63,523 nt of DNA from RBG-16-64-43 sp964353865 (GTDB lineage: Bacteria; Chloroflexota; Anaerolineae; Anaerolineales; RBG-16-64-43), in contig CAYGXJ010000036.1 of the NCBI GenBank assembly GCA_964353865.1, positions 1 to 63,523 of the forward strand. The letters run 5' to 3'. The notes under the pieces were generated by a model. The model did no database searches. It was not told the origin of the DNA and worked only from the letters and a program-made list of their open reading frames with translations. Position 1 is the first letter of the stretch. Each line of letters opens with the position of its first letter. Shown piece after piece: positions 41,923 to 50,240 of this stretch. A program made the translations under genes and the position numbers.

Positions 41923-43124
41923 ACCCAACGCGTATCCGCTATCGCCTGCGAATTGAAACCCGCGCCGACAACCCGGGCTGGATGGGAATCGTTTCCTCGG
42001 TCCTGGGGGTCGTGCTGGCGCTGGTGGTCGGTGCGTTTCTCTTGCGGGCGGCGGGAGCGCAGGATGCGATGGCCACCTACCGCGAGATATTCAAGGAGGG
42101 GTTTGGAACCTTCGCCGACTGGCGGGCCGGAGTCGCGGCGTTGTTGTCGGGCGGGGACTGTCCCAAGGGCCTGCTGTGCTTCGGACCGCTCTCCGACACT
42201 CTGGTGAAAGCCTCGCCGATCCTCCTGACGGGGCTGGCGTGCATCCTTGCCTTTCGAATGAAGTTGTGGAACATAGGTGCCGATGGCCAGATGTTCCTCG
42301 GCGCCTGGGCCGCGACGGCCGTGGCCGTCTTCATTCTGCCGAAGACGACGGACCGCTGGGTGATGCTTGCAGCAATGGCCGCCGCCGGACTTCTCGCGGG
42401 GATGGCCTACGGCGCAATCCCCGGCTTCCTCAAAGCCCGCCTCAACATCAACGAGATCATCACCACCTTGATGCTAAACTACGTGGGCTACAAATGGGTG
42501 GAGTTTTTCGTCGTCGTTGGGCCGTGGAGCATCGGGGACTTCGAATCCACCGGGAGGTTCCCCACGCCGGCGACATGGCCGCGCTTGACCCAATTCGCCG
42601 ATCGCATCCCCGCCCTCAGCGGTCTGACCGCTCACCCGGGCATCTTGCTCGGCATCGCCGCCGCGATCGTTTTAGCTTGGTTGCTCTACCGGAGCCGGTG
42701 GGGGTATGAGATCCGGGTCATCGGTGACAACCCGAAGGCGGCGCGCTATGCCGGGATCAGCCTGCAGCGCAACATACTGTTGGTCATGATGTTCTCGGGA
42801 GCGTTGGCCGGCCTGGCCGGGATGAATGAGGTCGCAGCGTTGCGTGAACTCAATGGCCGCTTTTCAAAAGGCTACGGCTTCACCGGTGTGATTGTCGCCT
42901 GGCTTGCCCGGCTCAATCCGCTGGCCGCAATCCTGGTCTCCTTCCTCTTCGGTGGTTTGCTGGTGGGCACGAAGATGATCATGCCGCAAGGAATTGCCTC
43001 GATGCTGCAGGGCGTGATCCTGTTCGTGGTCGTGGGCACGGAGCTCTTGTTCCGCTATCGCATTCGGGTGGAGAAGGTCGGGCTCGGGCTGGTAGCCGCG
43101 GCGGAGGGATCGCATGACGAGTAA
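41919..43124 (+). CDS. ABC permease 1 (BMP-type nucleoside importer)
   Basis: A 401-residue inner membrane permease of the branched-chain/ribose-type family (BPD_transp_2), with about ten hydrophobic segments. Characteristic segments are KASPILLTGLACILAFRMKL, NIGADGQMFLGAWAA, RLNINEIITTLMLNYVGYK and RYAGISLQRNILLVMMFSG (quoted in part). Overlap with the ATPase and an 11-base overlap with permease 2 show a single transporter operon. Confidence 0.92.
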   Translation: MNPTRIRYRLRIETRADNPGWMGIVSSVLGVVLALVVGAFLLRAAGAQDAMATYREIFKEGFGTFADWRAGVAALLSGGDCPKGLLCFGPLSDTLVKASPILLTGLACILAFRMKLWNIGADGQMFLGAWAATAVAVFILPKTTDRWVMLAAMAAAGLLAGMAYGAIPGFLKARLNINEIITTLMLNYVGYKWVEFFVVVGPWSIGDFESTGRFPTPATWPRLTQFADRIPALSGLTAHPGILLGIAAAIVLAWLLYRSRWGYEIRVIGDNPKAARYAGISLQRNILLVMMFSGALAGLAGMNEVAALRELNGRFSKGYGFTGVIVAWLARLNPLAAILVSFLFGGLLVGTKMIMPQGIASMLQGVILFVVVGTELLFRYRIRVEKVGLGLVAAAEGSHDE

Positions 43125-44067
43125 CGCCTTGTTGGCTCTTGGGCTGACCATCGCTTTTGGGGCCCTGGTGAGCGGCACCCCGCTTCTGTTTGCGACGATC
43201 GGCGAAATCCTTTCCGAGCGGGCGGGCGTTATGAACCTGGGCATCGAAGGGATGATGCTGGTGGGTGCCATGGGCGGATTTGCCGTCTGGTCGCAGACGG
43301 GAAGCCTCCTTCTTGGCATGGGAGCCGGGCTGCTGTTCGGTGGATTGCTGGCGCTGATTCACGGCTACATCACCATCACCCTGCGCGCGGATCAGGTGGT
43401 GAGTGGTCTAGCCGTCACCTTCCTCGGCACCGGTCTCTCCAGCATCCTGGGCGCGCCCTATGTCGGTGTGCGCGTCCCCGAACCGTTCACCCTTGTGGTG
43501 CCTCTCGTCCAACGCATTGCCGCACAGCAGCTGATCCTGGTTGTGCTCGGCATGCTATTTGCCCCACTGGTATGGTATTTCGTAAACCGCACGCGTCCCG
43601 GGCTCGATTTGCGTTCGGTTGGCGAGTACCCTGCCGCGGCCGACTCGCTCGGGATCAACGTCCTCCGCATCCGCTACCTGTACGTCGTCCTGGGCGGCGC
43701 GCTGAGCGGGTTGGGCGGCGCCGCCATGAGTCTAGTAACCGACCCTGGCTGGGTGGACGGCAAAACCTCCGGCTTGGGCTGGATTGCGGTGGGTCTCGTC
43801 ATTTTCGCCGCGTGGGACCCGATGCGCGGGCTGCTCGTCTCGTACTTCTTCGGGTTGCTGCGCCGCTTGCCGCTCGATCTCCAAAACCCGGCGCTGCCGC
43901 TCATCTCGACTGCCAACAACCCGACGTTGGGCCGCCTCATGGACATGCTGCCGTACTTGGCGACAATCCTCATTCTGGTTCTTGGGTCGCGGGAAGCCAT
44001 CCGCAAACGAATCGGGGCCCCGGCGGCGCTCGGGACGCCATACATCCGCGGGGAGCGTGGGCTGTAG
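43114..44067 (+). CDS. ABC permease 2 (BMP-type nucleoside importer)
   Basis: A 317-residue second permease with about eight to ten membrane segments. Signature: FATIGEILSERAGVMNLGIE and EGMMLVGAMGGFA, typical of the second permease in nucleoside importers. The C-terminal half holds RSVGEYPAAADSLGINVLRI and WIAVGLVIFAAWDPM. It overlaps permease 1 by 11 bases and its stop is followed directly by the start of the threonine-synthase-like gene. Confidence 0.92.
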   Translation: MTSNALLALGLTIAFGALVSGTPLLFATIGEILSERAGVMNLGIEGMMLVGAMGGFAVWSQTGSLLLGMGAGLLFGGLLALIHGYITITLRADQVVSGLAVTFLGTGLSSILGAPYVGVRVPEPFTLVVPLVQRIAAQQLILVVLGMLFAPLVWYFVNRTRPGLDLRSVGEYPAAADSLGINVLRIRYLYVVLGGALSGLGGAAMSLVTDPGWVDGKTSGLGWIAVGLVIFAAWDPMRGLLVSYFFGLLRRLPLDLQNPALPLISTANNPTLGRLMDMLPYLATILILVLGSREAIRKRIGAPAALGTPYIRGERGL

Positions 44068-45342
44068 ATGGGCGTCTTCCTCGGATACCGATGCTCGCTG
44101 TGCGCGGCTGAGTACGGGCCGCGCGAGGTGACGTACACCTGCCCGAAGGATGGCGGCAATCTAGACGTCGTGCTCGATTACGCGGCGATCCGCCGTTCGG
44201 CTTCGCCGGCTTCGGTTTCCGCTTGCCGCGAACTGTCCATTTGGCGCTACTTGCCGCTCCTTCCGGTGGACGACCCCGGGCATGAGGGCACGGCGCTGCA
44301 CGCCGTGGGATGGACGCCGATGCTCCACCCGGCGCGTCTTGCCCAGCTCGCCGGGCTGGACCAGGTGTGGCTCAAGGATGATGGTCGCAACCCGACGGGC
44401 TCCTTCAAGGATCGCGCCAGCGCGGTGGTGGTCGCGCGCGCGCAAGAGATCGCAGACGACATCATCGTTACGGCCTCTACCGGCAATGCCGGCGCTGCTT
44501 TGGCGGGTATGGCCGCCGCGGCGGGCAAGCCAGCGGTCATCCTCGCCCCCAAAACCGCGCCGCCGGCCAAGGTGGCCCAGTTGCTCATCTTCGGCGCACG
44601 GGTCGTTTTGGTGAATGGCACGTACGATCAGGCGTTTGATCTGGCACTTGAGGCGTCGAACGCGTTCGGATGGTACTGCCGCAGCACGGGCTACAATCCC
44701 TTCACGGTCGAGGGCAAGAAGACCGCTGCGTTTGAGATCGCAGAACAATTTTCGATGATGAGCAAGCCCTCATCGGCCCCCAAGCCGGTCTGGGATGTGC
44801 CGAACGCGGTCTTCGTGGCGGTGGGCGACGGCAACATCATTGCCGGTCTGCACAAGGGCTTCAAAGACTTGCAGGCTTTGGGTTGGATCGAGCACATACC
44901 TCGCCTGTACGGCGTGCAATCCACCGGATCGGCGGCGATCTACAACGCCTTTGTGAGCGGCGCGAAGACGATTACGCCGGTTCGCGCGACGACCCTGGCC
45001 GACAGTATCTCGGTCGATTTGCCGAGGGACGGCGTGCGCGCTGTTCGCGCGGCGCGCGAAACGGGTGGGTCGTACCTGGCGGTCAGCGATGAGTCGATTC
45101 TCGCCGCGATGCGCGATCTGGCTCGGGCTGCGGCCGTGTTCGCGGAGCCGGCCGGGGCCGCGGCCTACGCAGGGCTCGTGGCGGCGTTGCACGCGGGACT
45201 CATCAGACGGGACGAGCGCGTGCTGATTCTCAACACGGGCAGTGGTATGAAGGATGTGGGCAGCGCCATGCAAGCTGCCGGTGAGGCGCCGGTCATTGAA
45301 CCGACGCTGAGTGCGTTGAAGAGCTCGCTCGGGCGCGGCTAG
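44068..45342 (+). CDS. Threonine-synthase-like PLP enzyme, role uncertain
   Basis: A 424-residue fold-type II PLP enzyme closest to threonine synthase. The N-terminus carries CSLC and CPKDGG (Cys 9, 12, 25), a small zinc-ribbon-like segment seen in some family members. The PLP Lys is K114 in NPTGSFKDRAS. STGNAGAALAGMAAA is the phosphate-binding-type loop and NTGSGMKDV ends the fold. No hom or thrB is nearby, and it lies in the purine/carbamoyl cluster. E. coli's corresponding region encodes another fold-type II enzyme (YgeX, diaminopropionate ammonia-lyase). An elimination role is therefore possible; true threonine synthase also remains possible. Confidence 0.7.
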   Translation: MGVFLGYRCSLCAAEYGPREVTYTCPKDGGNLDVVLDYAAIRRSASPASVSACRELSIWRYLPLLPVDDPGHEGTALHAVGWTPMLHPARLAQLAGLDQVWLKDDGRNPTGSFKDRASAVVVARAQEIADDIIVTASTGNAGAALAGMAAAAGKPAVILAPKTAPPAKVAQLLIFGARVVLVNGTYDQAFDLALEASNAFGWYCRSTGYNPFTVEGKKTAAFEIAEQFSMMSKPSSAPKPVWDVPNAVFVAVGDGNIIAGLHKGFKDLQALGWIEHIPRLYGVQSTGSAAIYNAFVSGAKTITPVRATTLADSISVDLPRDGVRAVRAARETGGSYLAVSDESILAAMRDLARAAAVFAEPAGAAAYAGLVAALHAGLIRRDERVLILNTGSGMKDVGSAMQAAGEAPVIEPTLSALKSSLGRG

Positions 45343-45465
45343 CGGCGCCCGCGGTCTTTATCCCCTCGGCCCAGGGGTCGGCGCAGGGTGGACCCGCGCC
45401 GGCGTTGAGCATCCCCGCTCATCGAGAAGCGCCGCCTGGCCCATCTGTCCTCGATCGGTAGGTGT

Positions 45466-46392
45466 ATGACCTATTGGGATCGGTACCTCCAACCGACCAC
45501 GGTCGATGAGGCTTTGCGAGAGCTGGCGCAGGCGCCAGACGAGTCGCGCGTGATCGCGGGCGGGACCGACCTGCTGCTCGACCTTCAGCAGGGGCGCCAG
45601 GTTCCCGTGCGTGCGCTGGTTGACGTCACCGGCATCCCCGAGCTGCGTGACATCTGCGAAGCGGACGGGTCGGTTTTCGTCGGGGCTGCCGCCACGCATT
45701 CTCGCATCCTTGAACATCCTCTGCTGATCCGCCATGCGCCGTGCCTGGTGGAGGCCTGTTCGCTCATCGGCGGGCCCCAGGTGCGCAACGTGGCCACCCT
45801 GGGCGGCAACGTGGCGCATGGTTTGCCCGCGGCCGACGGCACGATTGCGTTGCTCGCGCTTGGAGCGCAGGTGGTCGTCGCCGAGGCGGGTGGTCGCCGG
45901 ACAGCACCCCTCGAGAGCCTCTTTCTCGCACCCGGGCGGACGACTCTCAGCGGAGCGGCCGCCATCCTTGTGGGGTTTCGGTTCCCGCAGCGCGGGGCGC
46001 GTGAGGGATGCGCGTTTCTTCGCACCATGCGGCCTCAAGGCGTAGCCATCGCCATTCTGAACATGGCCGTGTGGCTTCGATTGGAGGAGTCGGGCGTTAT
46101 TGCCGAGGCGCGCTTGGCGGCCGGCCCTGGTGGGCCGACAGCGCGCCGGGCACTGCACGCCGAAGAACGGTTGTGCGGCCAGTCGTCCCATGGCGTCGCG
46201 ATCGAGCCGGTGCTGGAGGCGCTGGCGGATGACGTCCAGCTTCGCACCAGTGCGCATCGCGCCACTGCCGAGTATCGCTACCATATGCTAGGTGTCCTGT
46301 TGCGTCGAATTGTTCCGAGGGCGCTCGCCTCGGTGGCTGGCGCGTTGCCGGCGATCGACCAAGAACCGGACGAATCGGTGGAAGCAGGGTAG
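45466..46392 (+). CDS. FAD-binding subunit of molybdenum hydroxylase (XDH complex 3)
   Basis: A 308-residue FAD subunit. It starts MTYWDRYLQPTTVDEALREL, has the FAD loop RVIAGGTDLLLDLQ, the second FAD segment QVRNVATLGGNVAHGLPAAD and a C-terminal RATAEYRYHMLGVLLRRI. ATG 45466 has GGTAGGTGT just upstream. It is the third FAD subunit in the window and pairs with the next gene, whose start is three bases after its stop. It lies 123 bases after the PLP enzyme on the same strand. Confidence 0.9.
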   Translation: MTYWDRYLQPTTVDEALRELAQAPDESRVIAGGTDLLLDLQQGRQVPVRALVDVTGIPELRDICEADGSVFVGAAATHSRILEHPLLIRHAPCLVEACSLIGGPQVRNVATLGGNVAHGLPAADGTIALLALGAQVVVAEAGGRRTAPLESLFLAPGRTTLSGAAAILVGFRFPQRGAREGCAFLRTMRPQGVAIAILNMAVWLRLEESGVIAEARLAAGPGGPTARRALHAEERLCGQSSHGVAIEPVLEALADDVQLRTSAHRATAEYRYHMLGVLLRRIVPRALASVAGALPAIDQEPDESVEAG

Positions 46393-46395
46393 GGG

Positions 46396-49185
46396 ATGCA
46401 AATCCTATCGTTGTGGGTCAACGCAACAAAGGTCGAATTGGAGGTCGGGCCGGAGGAGATGCTCGCCGACGTCTTGCGCGAGCGGCTGGGCCTGACCGGC
46501 ACCAAGGTCGGTTGTAACGAGGCGGAGTGCGGCACGTGTACGGTGTTATTGGATGGTGAGCCCGTGCTCTCGTGCACTCTGCCGGTGCTCAAAGCCGCTG
46601 GCCGCCGTGTGACAACGATTGAGGGATTGACGCCGGCGAATGGCTTGCACCCACTGCAGGAGGCGTTTGTCATCCACGGCGCAATTCAGTGCGGCTTTTG
46701 TACGCCGGGGCAGATCCTCACCGCGGCCGCTTTGCTCGCACGTGAGTCGGATCCCAGCCCGGCGCAGATTCGCCACGCGCTGAAGGACACCCTGTGCCGC
46801 TGCGGATGCTATCCATCCATCGAGAACGCGGTGCGGGTGGCGGCCGTGAGTCTGCGCACCGGCCAAGGCATCCAGGGCCCGAGGCCGGTGCACTCCGCCG
46901 CGACGCAGGTGGTGGGGCACACGGCGCCGCGGCCGGACGCCGCGGCCAAAGCCACGGGCCGGGCTCGCTTTGCCGATGACTACGCCTTCCCCGGCATGCT
47001 CCACGGGCGGGCGCTTCGCGCGGGAGTGCCGCACGCGATTCTCAGGAAGCTCGACGTGTCGCGCGCCCAGGCGCTGCCTGGCGTGGTAGCAGTTCTCACG
47101 GCAGAGGATGTGCCCGGCGAGCGCAACCACGGCCTGGTCGTGAGCGACTGGCCGGTGCTGGTCGGCGTGGGGGAGAAAGTCAGAACCGTTGGTGACGCAG
47201 TGGCCCTCCTCGCCGCCACGACGCGCGCGATCGCCTCGCAGGCGCTAAGCCTGATCGAGGCCGAGTTCGAGCCGTTGCCCGTCGTCAGCGACCCGGTGGC
47301 GGCGCGGCGGACGGATTCTCCTCGCGTCCACGAGGCCGGAAACCTGCTCAAGCATATCCCCGTGCGCAAAGGCAACATGGACGAGGGCTGGCGCCAGGCG
47401 GAGGTCATCCTCGAAGACACATTCCACACGCCGATGACCGAGCATGCCTTCCTCGAACCTGAGTGCAGCCTGGCCCGGCCCGCTGACGACGGGCGGATCG
47501 AAATCTATGTCGGCTCGCAGATCCCGTATGCAGACCGCGATCAGACGGCGGCCTGTTTGGGGGTGGCGCCGGATCGCGTCCACATCATCGGCACCCTGAT
47601 CGGCGGCGGGTTCGGAGGCAAGGAGGATATCGCCGGCCAGATACACGCCGCGCTGCTGGCCCGCGCCTCGGGTCTGCCGGTCAAAGTGCTTTATGACCGA
47701 CATGAGAGCATGTTGGTGCACCCCAAACGTCATGCAACCCAGATCCGCGTGAAGCTCGGGGCGCAGCGCGACGGGACTCTCACCGCCGTGGAGACCGAGC
47801 TGTACGGCGACAGCGGCGCGTACGCCTCCCTCGGAGACAAGGTCATGACCCGCGCCACGACACATTCCAGCGGGCCGTACATTGTTCCGCACGTGCGTGC
47901 CGACTGCTACGCGATGTACACCAACAACCCTCCGGCCGGCGCGTTCCGCGGCTTCGGCGTCACCCAATCCTGCTTCGCCATCGAATCGGCAATGGACGAA
48001 TTGGCCGAGCGCCTCGGGCTGGACCCGGTGGACCTGCGCCGCCGCAATGCGCTCCGGGTCGGCACCAGCACGAGCACCGGACAGGTCCTGCACGAGAGCG
48101 TAGGCCTGCTCGAGTGCATCGATCGGGTGGAAGCCCGCATGCGCGAGCGGGGCGGCGCACATCCTTTCTCTATGCAACGGGTCGAGGGGCGGCCGGCCAG
48201 CCGCCGCGCATGGGGCTTCGCCGTGGCCTTCAAGAATACCGGGTTGGGCAGCGGCGCGGAGGACAAAGCAGGGGCGGAGGTGGAACTCGACGAGCATGGA
48301 TGCGTGGAGGTGCGCACCGCCTCGGCCGAAATCGGCCAGGGTCTGGTGACGGTGCTGCAGATGATCACCGCCGAAGAACTGGGCGTGCCGGGGCAGGACG
48401 TGCGGGTGCTGCTCTCCGACACCGACCTCACACCGGATGGCGGGCCGACGACGGCCTCACGCCAGACGTTCGTCGCTGGCAATGCGGTGTTGCATGCGGC
48501 GCGCGTGCTGCGGCGGGCTGCAGCCGCAACGCTCGCCGAACGTTACGATTGCCCTCCCGAGGCAATACGATTCGCAGATGGAGCCGCGGTGATCGGTGAG
48601 CAGCGTCTGCCCATGGCGCAGGTGGCAGCGCTCATGCGTGCCGAGGGGCGCGAGGCCCGGGCGGCGTACGAGTATCACGCACCGGCGACGATGGCGCTGG
48701 GTTCCGGCGAGGAGATTCATTTCGCCTATTCCTTCGCCGCCCAGGCCGCCGAGGTGGAGGTCGATCTTGAGACGGGCGAGGTGCGCGTGGTGCAGGTCAT
48801 CGCTGCCACCGACGCGGGCCGGGCGCTCAACCCGCTCGGTGTGCAAGGCCAGGTCGAGGGCGGAGTAATCATGGGCCTAGGCAATGCGCTGACGGAGGAG
48901 TTCATTGTTGATAACGGCCGTGTGTTTTCCGATCGCCTGGCACGCTATCGTATGCCTTCCATTGTGCACACGCCCTACATCGAGTCGATCGTGGTCGAGC
49001 ACCCGGTGGCCGCCGGGCCGTACGGCGCCAAGGGCATCGGCGAGATCACCAGCATTCCCACCACACCGGCGATCACCAATGCCATCTACAACGCCTGCGG
49101 GGTGCGCATCCGGCGTCTGCCGGTCGATCAGGATTGGCTGGCGCTCCAAATCGCTGGGCGCCACGCCCGGCGCGTTGCGGGTTAA
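46396..49185 (+). CDS. Fused 2Fe-2S / molybdopterin subunit of XDH-family hydroxylase (complex 3)
   Basis: A 929-residue fusion. Residues 1-145 hold two 2Fe-2S clusters (Cys 40, 45, 48, 60 and Cys 99, 102, 134, 136; the last motif is CRCGCYP rather than CRCTGY). The large subunit follows from about residue 175 (GHTAPRPDAAAKATG), with GGGFGGKED, GAFRGFGVTQS and the catalytic Glu in GAKGIGE. Its place at the end of the purine cluster makes xanthine/hypoxanthine or a related purine the best substrate guess. Same fused layout as complex 1. Confidence 0.92.
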   Translation: MQILSLWVNATKVELEVGPEEMLADVLRERLGLTGTKVGCNEAECGTCTVLLDGEPVLSCTLPVLKAAGRRVTTIEGLTPANGLHPLQEAFVIHGAIQCGFCTPGQILTAAALLARESDPSPAQIRHALKDTLCRCGCYPSIENAVRVAAVSLRTGQGIQGPRPVHSAATQVVGHTAPRPDAAAKATGRARFADDYAFPGMLHGRALRAGVPHAILRKLDVSRAQALPGVVAVLTAEDVPGERNHGLVVSDWPVLVGVGEKVRTVGDAVALLAATTRAIASQALSLIEAEFEPLPVVSDPVAARRTDSPRVHEAGNLLKHIPVRKGNMDEGWRQAEVILEDTFHTPMTEHAFLEPECSLARPADDGRIEIYVGSQIPYADRDQTAACLGVAPDRVHIIGTLIGGGFGGKEDIAGQIHAALLARASGLPVKVLYDRHESMLVHPKRHATQIRVKLGAQRDGTLTAVETELYGDSGAYASLGDKVMTRATTHSSGPYIVPHVRADCYAMYTNNPPAGAFRGFGVTQSCFAIESAMDELAERLGLDPVDLRRRNALRVGTSTSTGQVLHESVGLLECIDRVEARMRERGGAHPFSMQRVEGRPASRRAWGFAVAFKNTGLGSGAEDKAGAEVELDEHGCVEVRTASAEIGQGLVTVLQMITAEELGVPGQDVRVLLSDTDLTPDGGPTTASRQTFVAGNAVLHAARVLRRAAAATLAERYDCPPEAIRFADGAAVIGEQRLPMAQVAALMRAEGREARAAYEYHAPATMALGSGEEIHFAYSFAAQAAEVEVDLETGEVRVVQVIAATDAGRALNPLGVQGQVEGGVIMGLGNALTEEFIVDNGRVFSDRLARYRMPSIVHTPYIESIVVEHPVAAGPYGAKGIGEITSIPTTPAITNAIYNACGVRIRRLPVDQDWLALQIAGRHARRVAG

Positions 49186-49230
49186 GCATAGTATGATGAC
49201 CCGCTCCAAGCCCGATGCCCGAGAGGCCCC

Positions 49231-49908
49231 ATGACGGTTTTCATTGCGGTCGTAACCTGCGCGCTCGGCTATCTTCTCGGTTCGATACCCTTCGGATTGC
49301 TCGTGGTTCGTCTGGTGACCGGCCAGGATGTTCGTCAAGTGGGCAGCGGCCGCACCGGCGGCACGAATGCGATGCGCGCGGGCGGCCTGGGAGTCGGGTT
49401 GCTCACGACGGTGCTTGACATCTCTAAGGGGGCTCTGGCCGTGTGGTTGGCGCGCAGCCTGGTGGTTGCCCATCCGTGGATAGAGGCCTTGGCAGGGTTA
49501 GCCTCCGTCCTGGGACACAACTACTCGCTGTTCCTCGTCGAGAGGGGTACGGACGCCACAGGCCGGCGGCGGCTCCAGTTCCGCGGCGGGGCCGGCGGCG
49601 CGCCGACGCTCGGTGCGGCGATTGCGTTCTGGGCACCCAGCGCGTTGATCATCGTCCCGCTTGCTGCTGCGGTCTTCTACTTCGTGGGCTATGCCTCGGT
49701 GACAACCTTGTCAGTGGGCGCGCTTGCGTTTGCCATTTTCACCTTGCGCGCCGTGCTGGGCCTTTCGCCCTGGGCGCACGCCGCCTTCTCCCTGGCGGCA
49801 GAGGCCGCTCTGATGTGGGCGCTGCGCCCCAACTTCAAGCGTCTAGCCCAAGGGACGGAGCGATTGCACGGGTGGCGTGCGATGCGCACTCCTCCGCCCG
49901 AAGGGTAG
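49231..49908 (+). CDS. plsY: PlsY-like glycerol-3-phosphate acyltransferase with altered motifs
   Basis: A 225-residue multipass membrane protein of the PlsY family, which acylates glycerol 3-phosphate from acyl phosphate. It has the N-terminal YLLGSIPFGLLVVRLVTG, GTNAMRAGG and VLGHNYSLFL. Usual motif 1 (GSGN-x-G-x-TN) reads GSGRTGGTN, and motif 2 (GGKGVAT or GGKAVAT) reads GGAGGAPT, losing the Lys. Either a divergent enzyme or a non-acyltransferase paralogue is possible. It starts 46 bases after XDH complex 3. Confidence 0.78.
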   Translation: MTVFIAVVTCALGYLLGSIPFGLLVVRLVTGQDVRQVGSGRTGGTNAMRAGGLGVGLLTTVLDISKGALAVWLARSLVVAHPWIEALAGLASVLGHNYSLFLVERGTDATGRRRLQFRGGAGGAPTLGAAIAFWAPSALIIVPLAAAVFYFVGYASVTTLSVGALAFAIFTLRAVLGLSPWAHAAFSLAAEAALMWALRPNFKRLAQGTERLHGWRAMRTPPPEG

Positions 49909-49952
49909 GCCGGGGGCGCGGAATGAGCCCGACTGGCATCCGGTGAGAAAAT

Positions 49953-49984
49953 GAAGGGGCTGTCCCAATCGGGGCAGCCCCTTC
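49953..49984. terminator. Strong hairpin between plsY and the minus-strand ABC genes
   Basis: A 14-bp stem (GAAGGGGCTGTCCC / GGGGCAGCCCCTTC, with one T-G pair) and AATC loop lies 45 bases after plsY. A T-rich stretch (ATTCTTTCTTTC) follows some bases later. Confidence 0.75.
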
Positions 49985-50240
49985 GTGATTGCCATTCTTT
50001 CTTTCGGCTGCCTATGCGCCGAGCAGGCGCACGATCATCTCATCACAAGACGTAAAGACAAGGGCATGATACTCCGCCAGCTCCATCACAGCGTATCCCC
50101 CCGAGCTAGAGTGGGGACAGACAAAACGACTCTCTCAAGCGTGGTCAGCCATGCGCAGGTGATGCGCCCGCGGTTGGCGATAGGGCATGCGATGCCCTCT
50201 TCGGAATGGGAGCTCAACACAGCCGCTGAGAGGAGGTGGT
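49985..50240. other. Convergent intergenic stretch after plsY terminator
   Basis: About 256 bases with no credible ORF or RNA gene. A 7-bp inverted repeat, AGGGCAT / ATGCCCT (50182-50198), lies 43 bases after the minus-strand dppC-like stop and may mark transcript ends, but it has no T-tract. Confidence 0.45.

Noticed and set aside
45361..45376. Hairpin CCCCT/AGGGG after the PLP enzyme
   Set aside because: Only a 5-bp stem with no T-tract; not enough to call a terminator.
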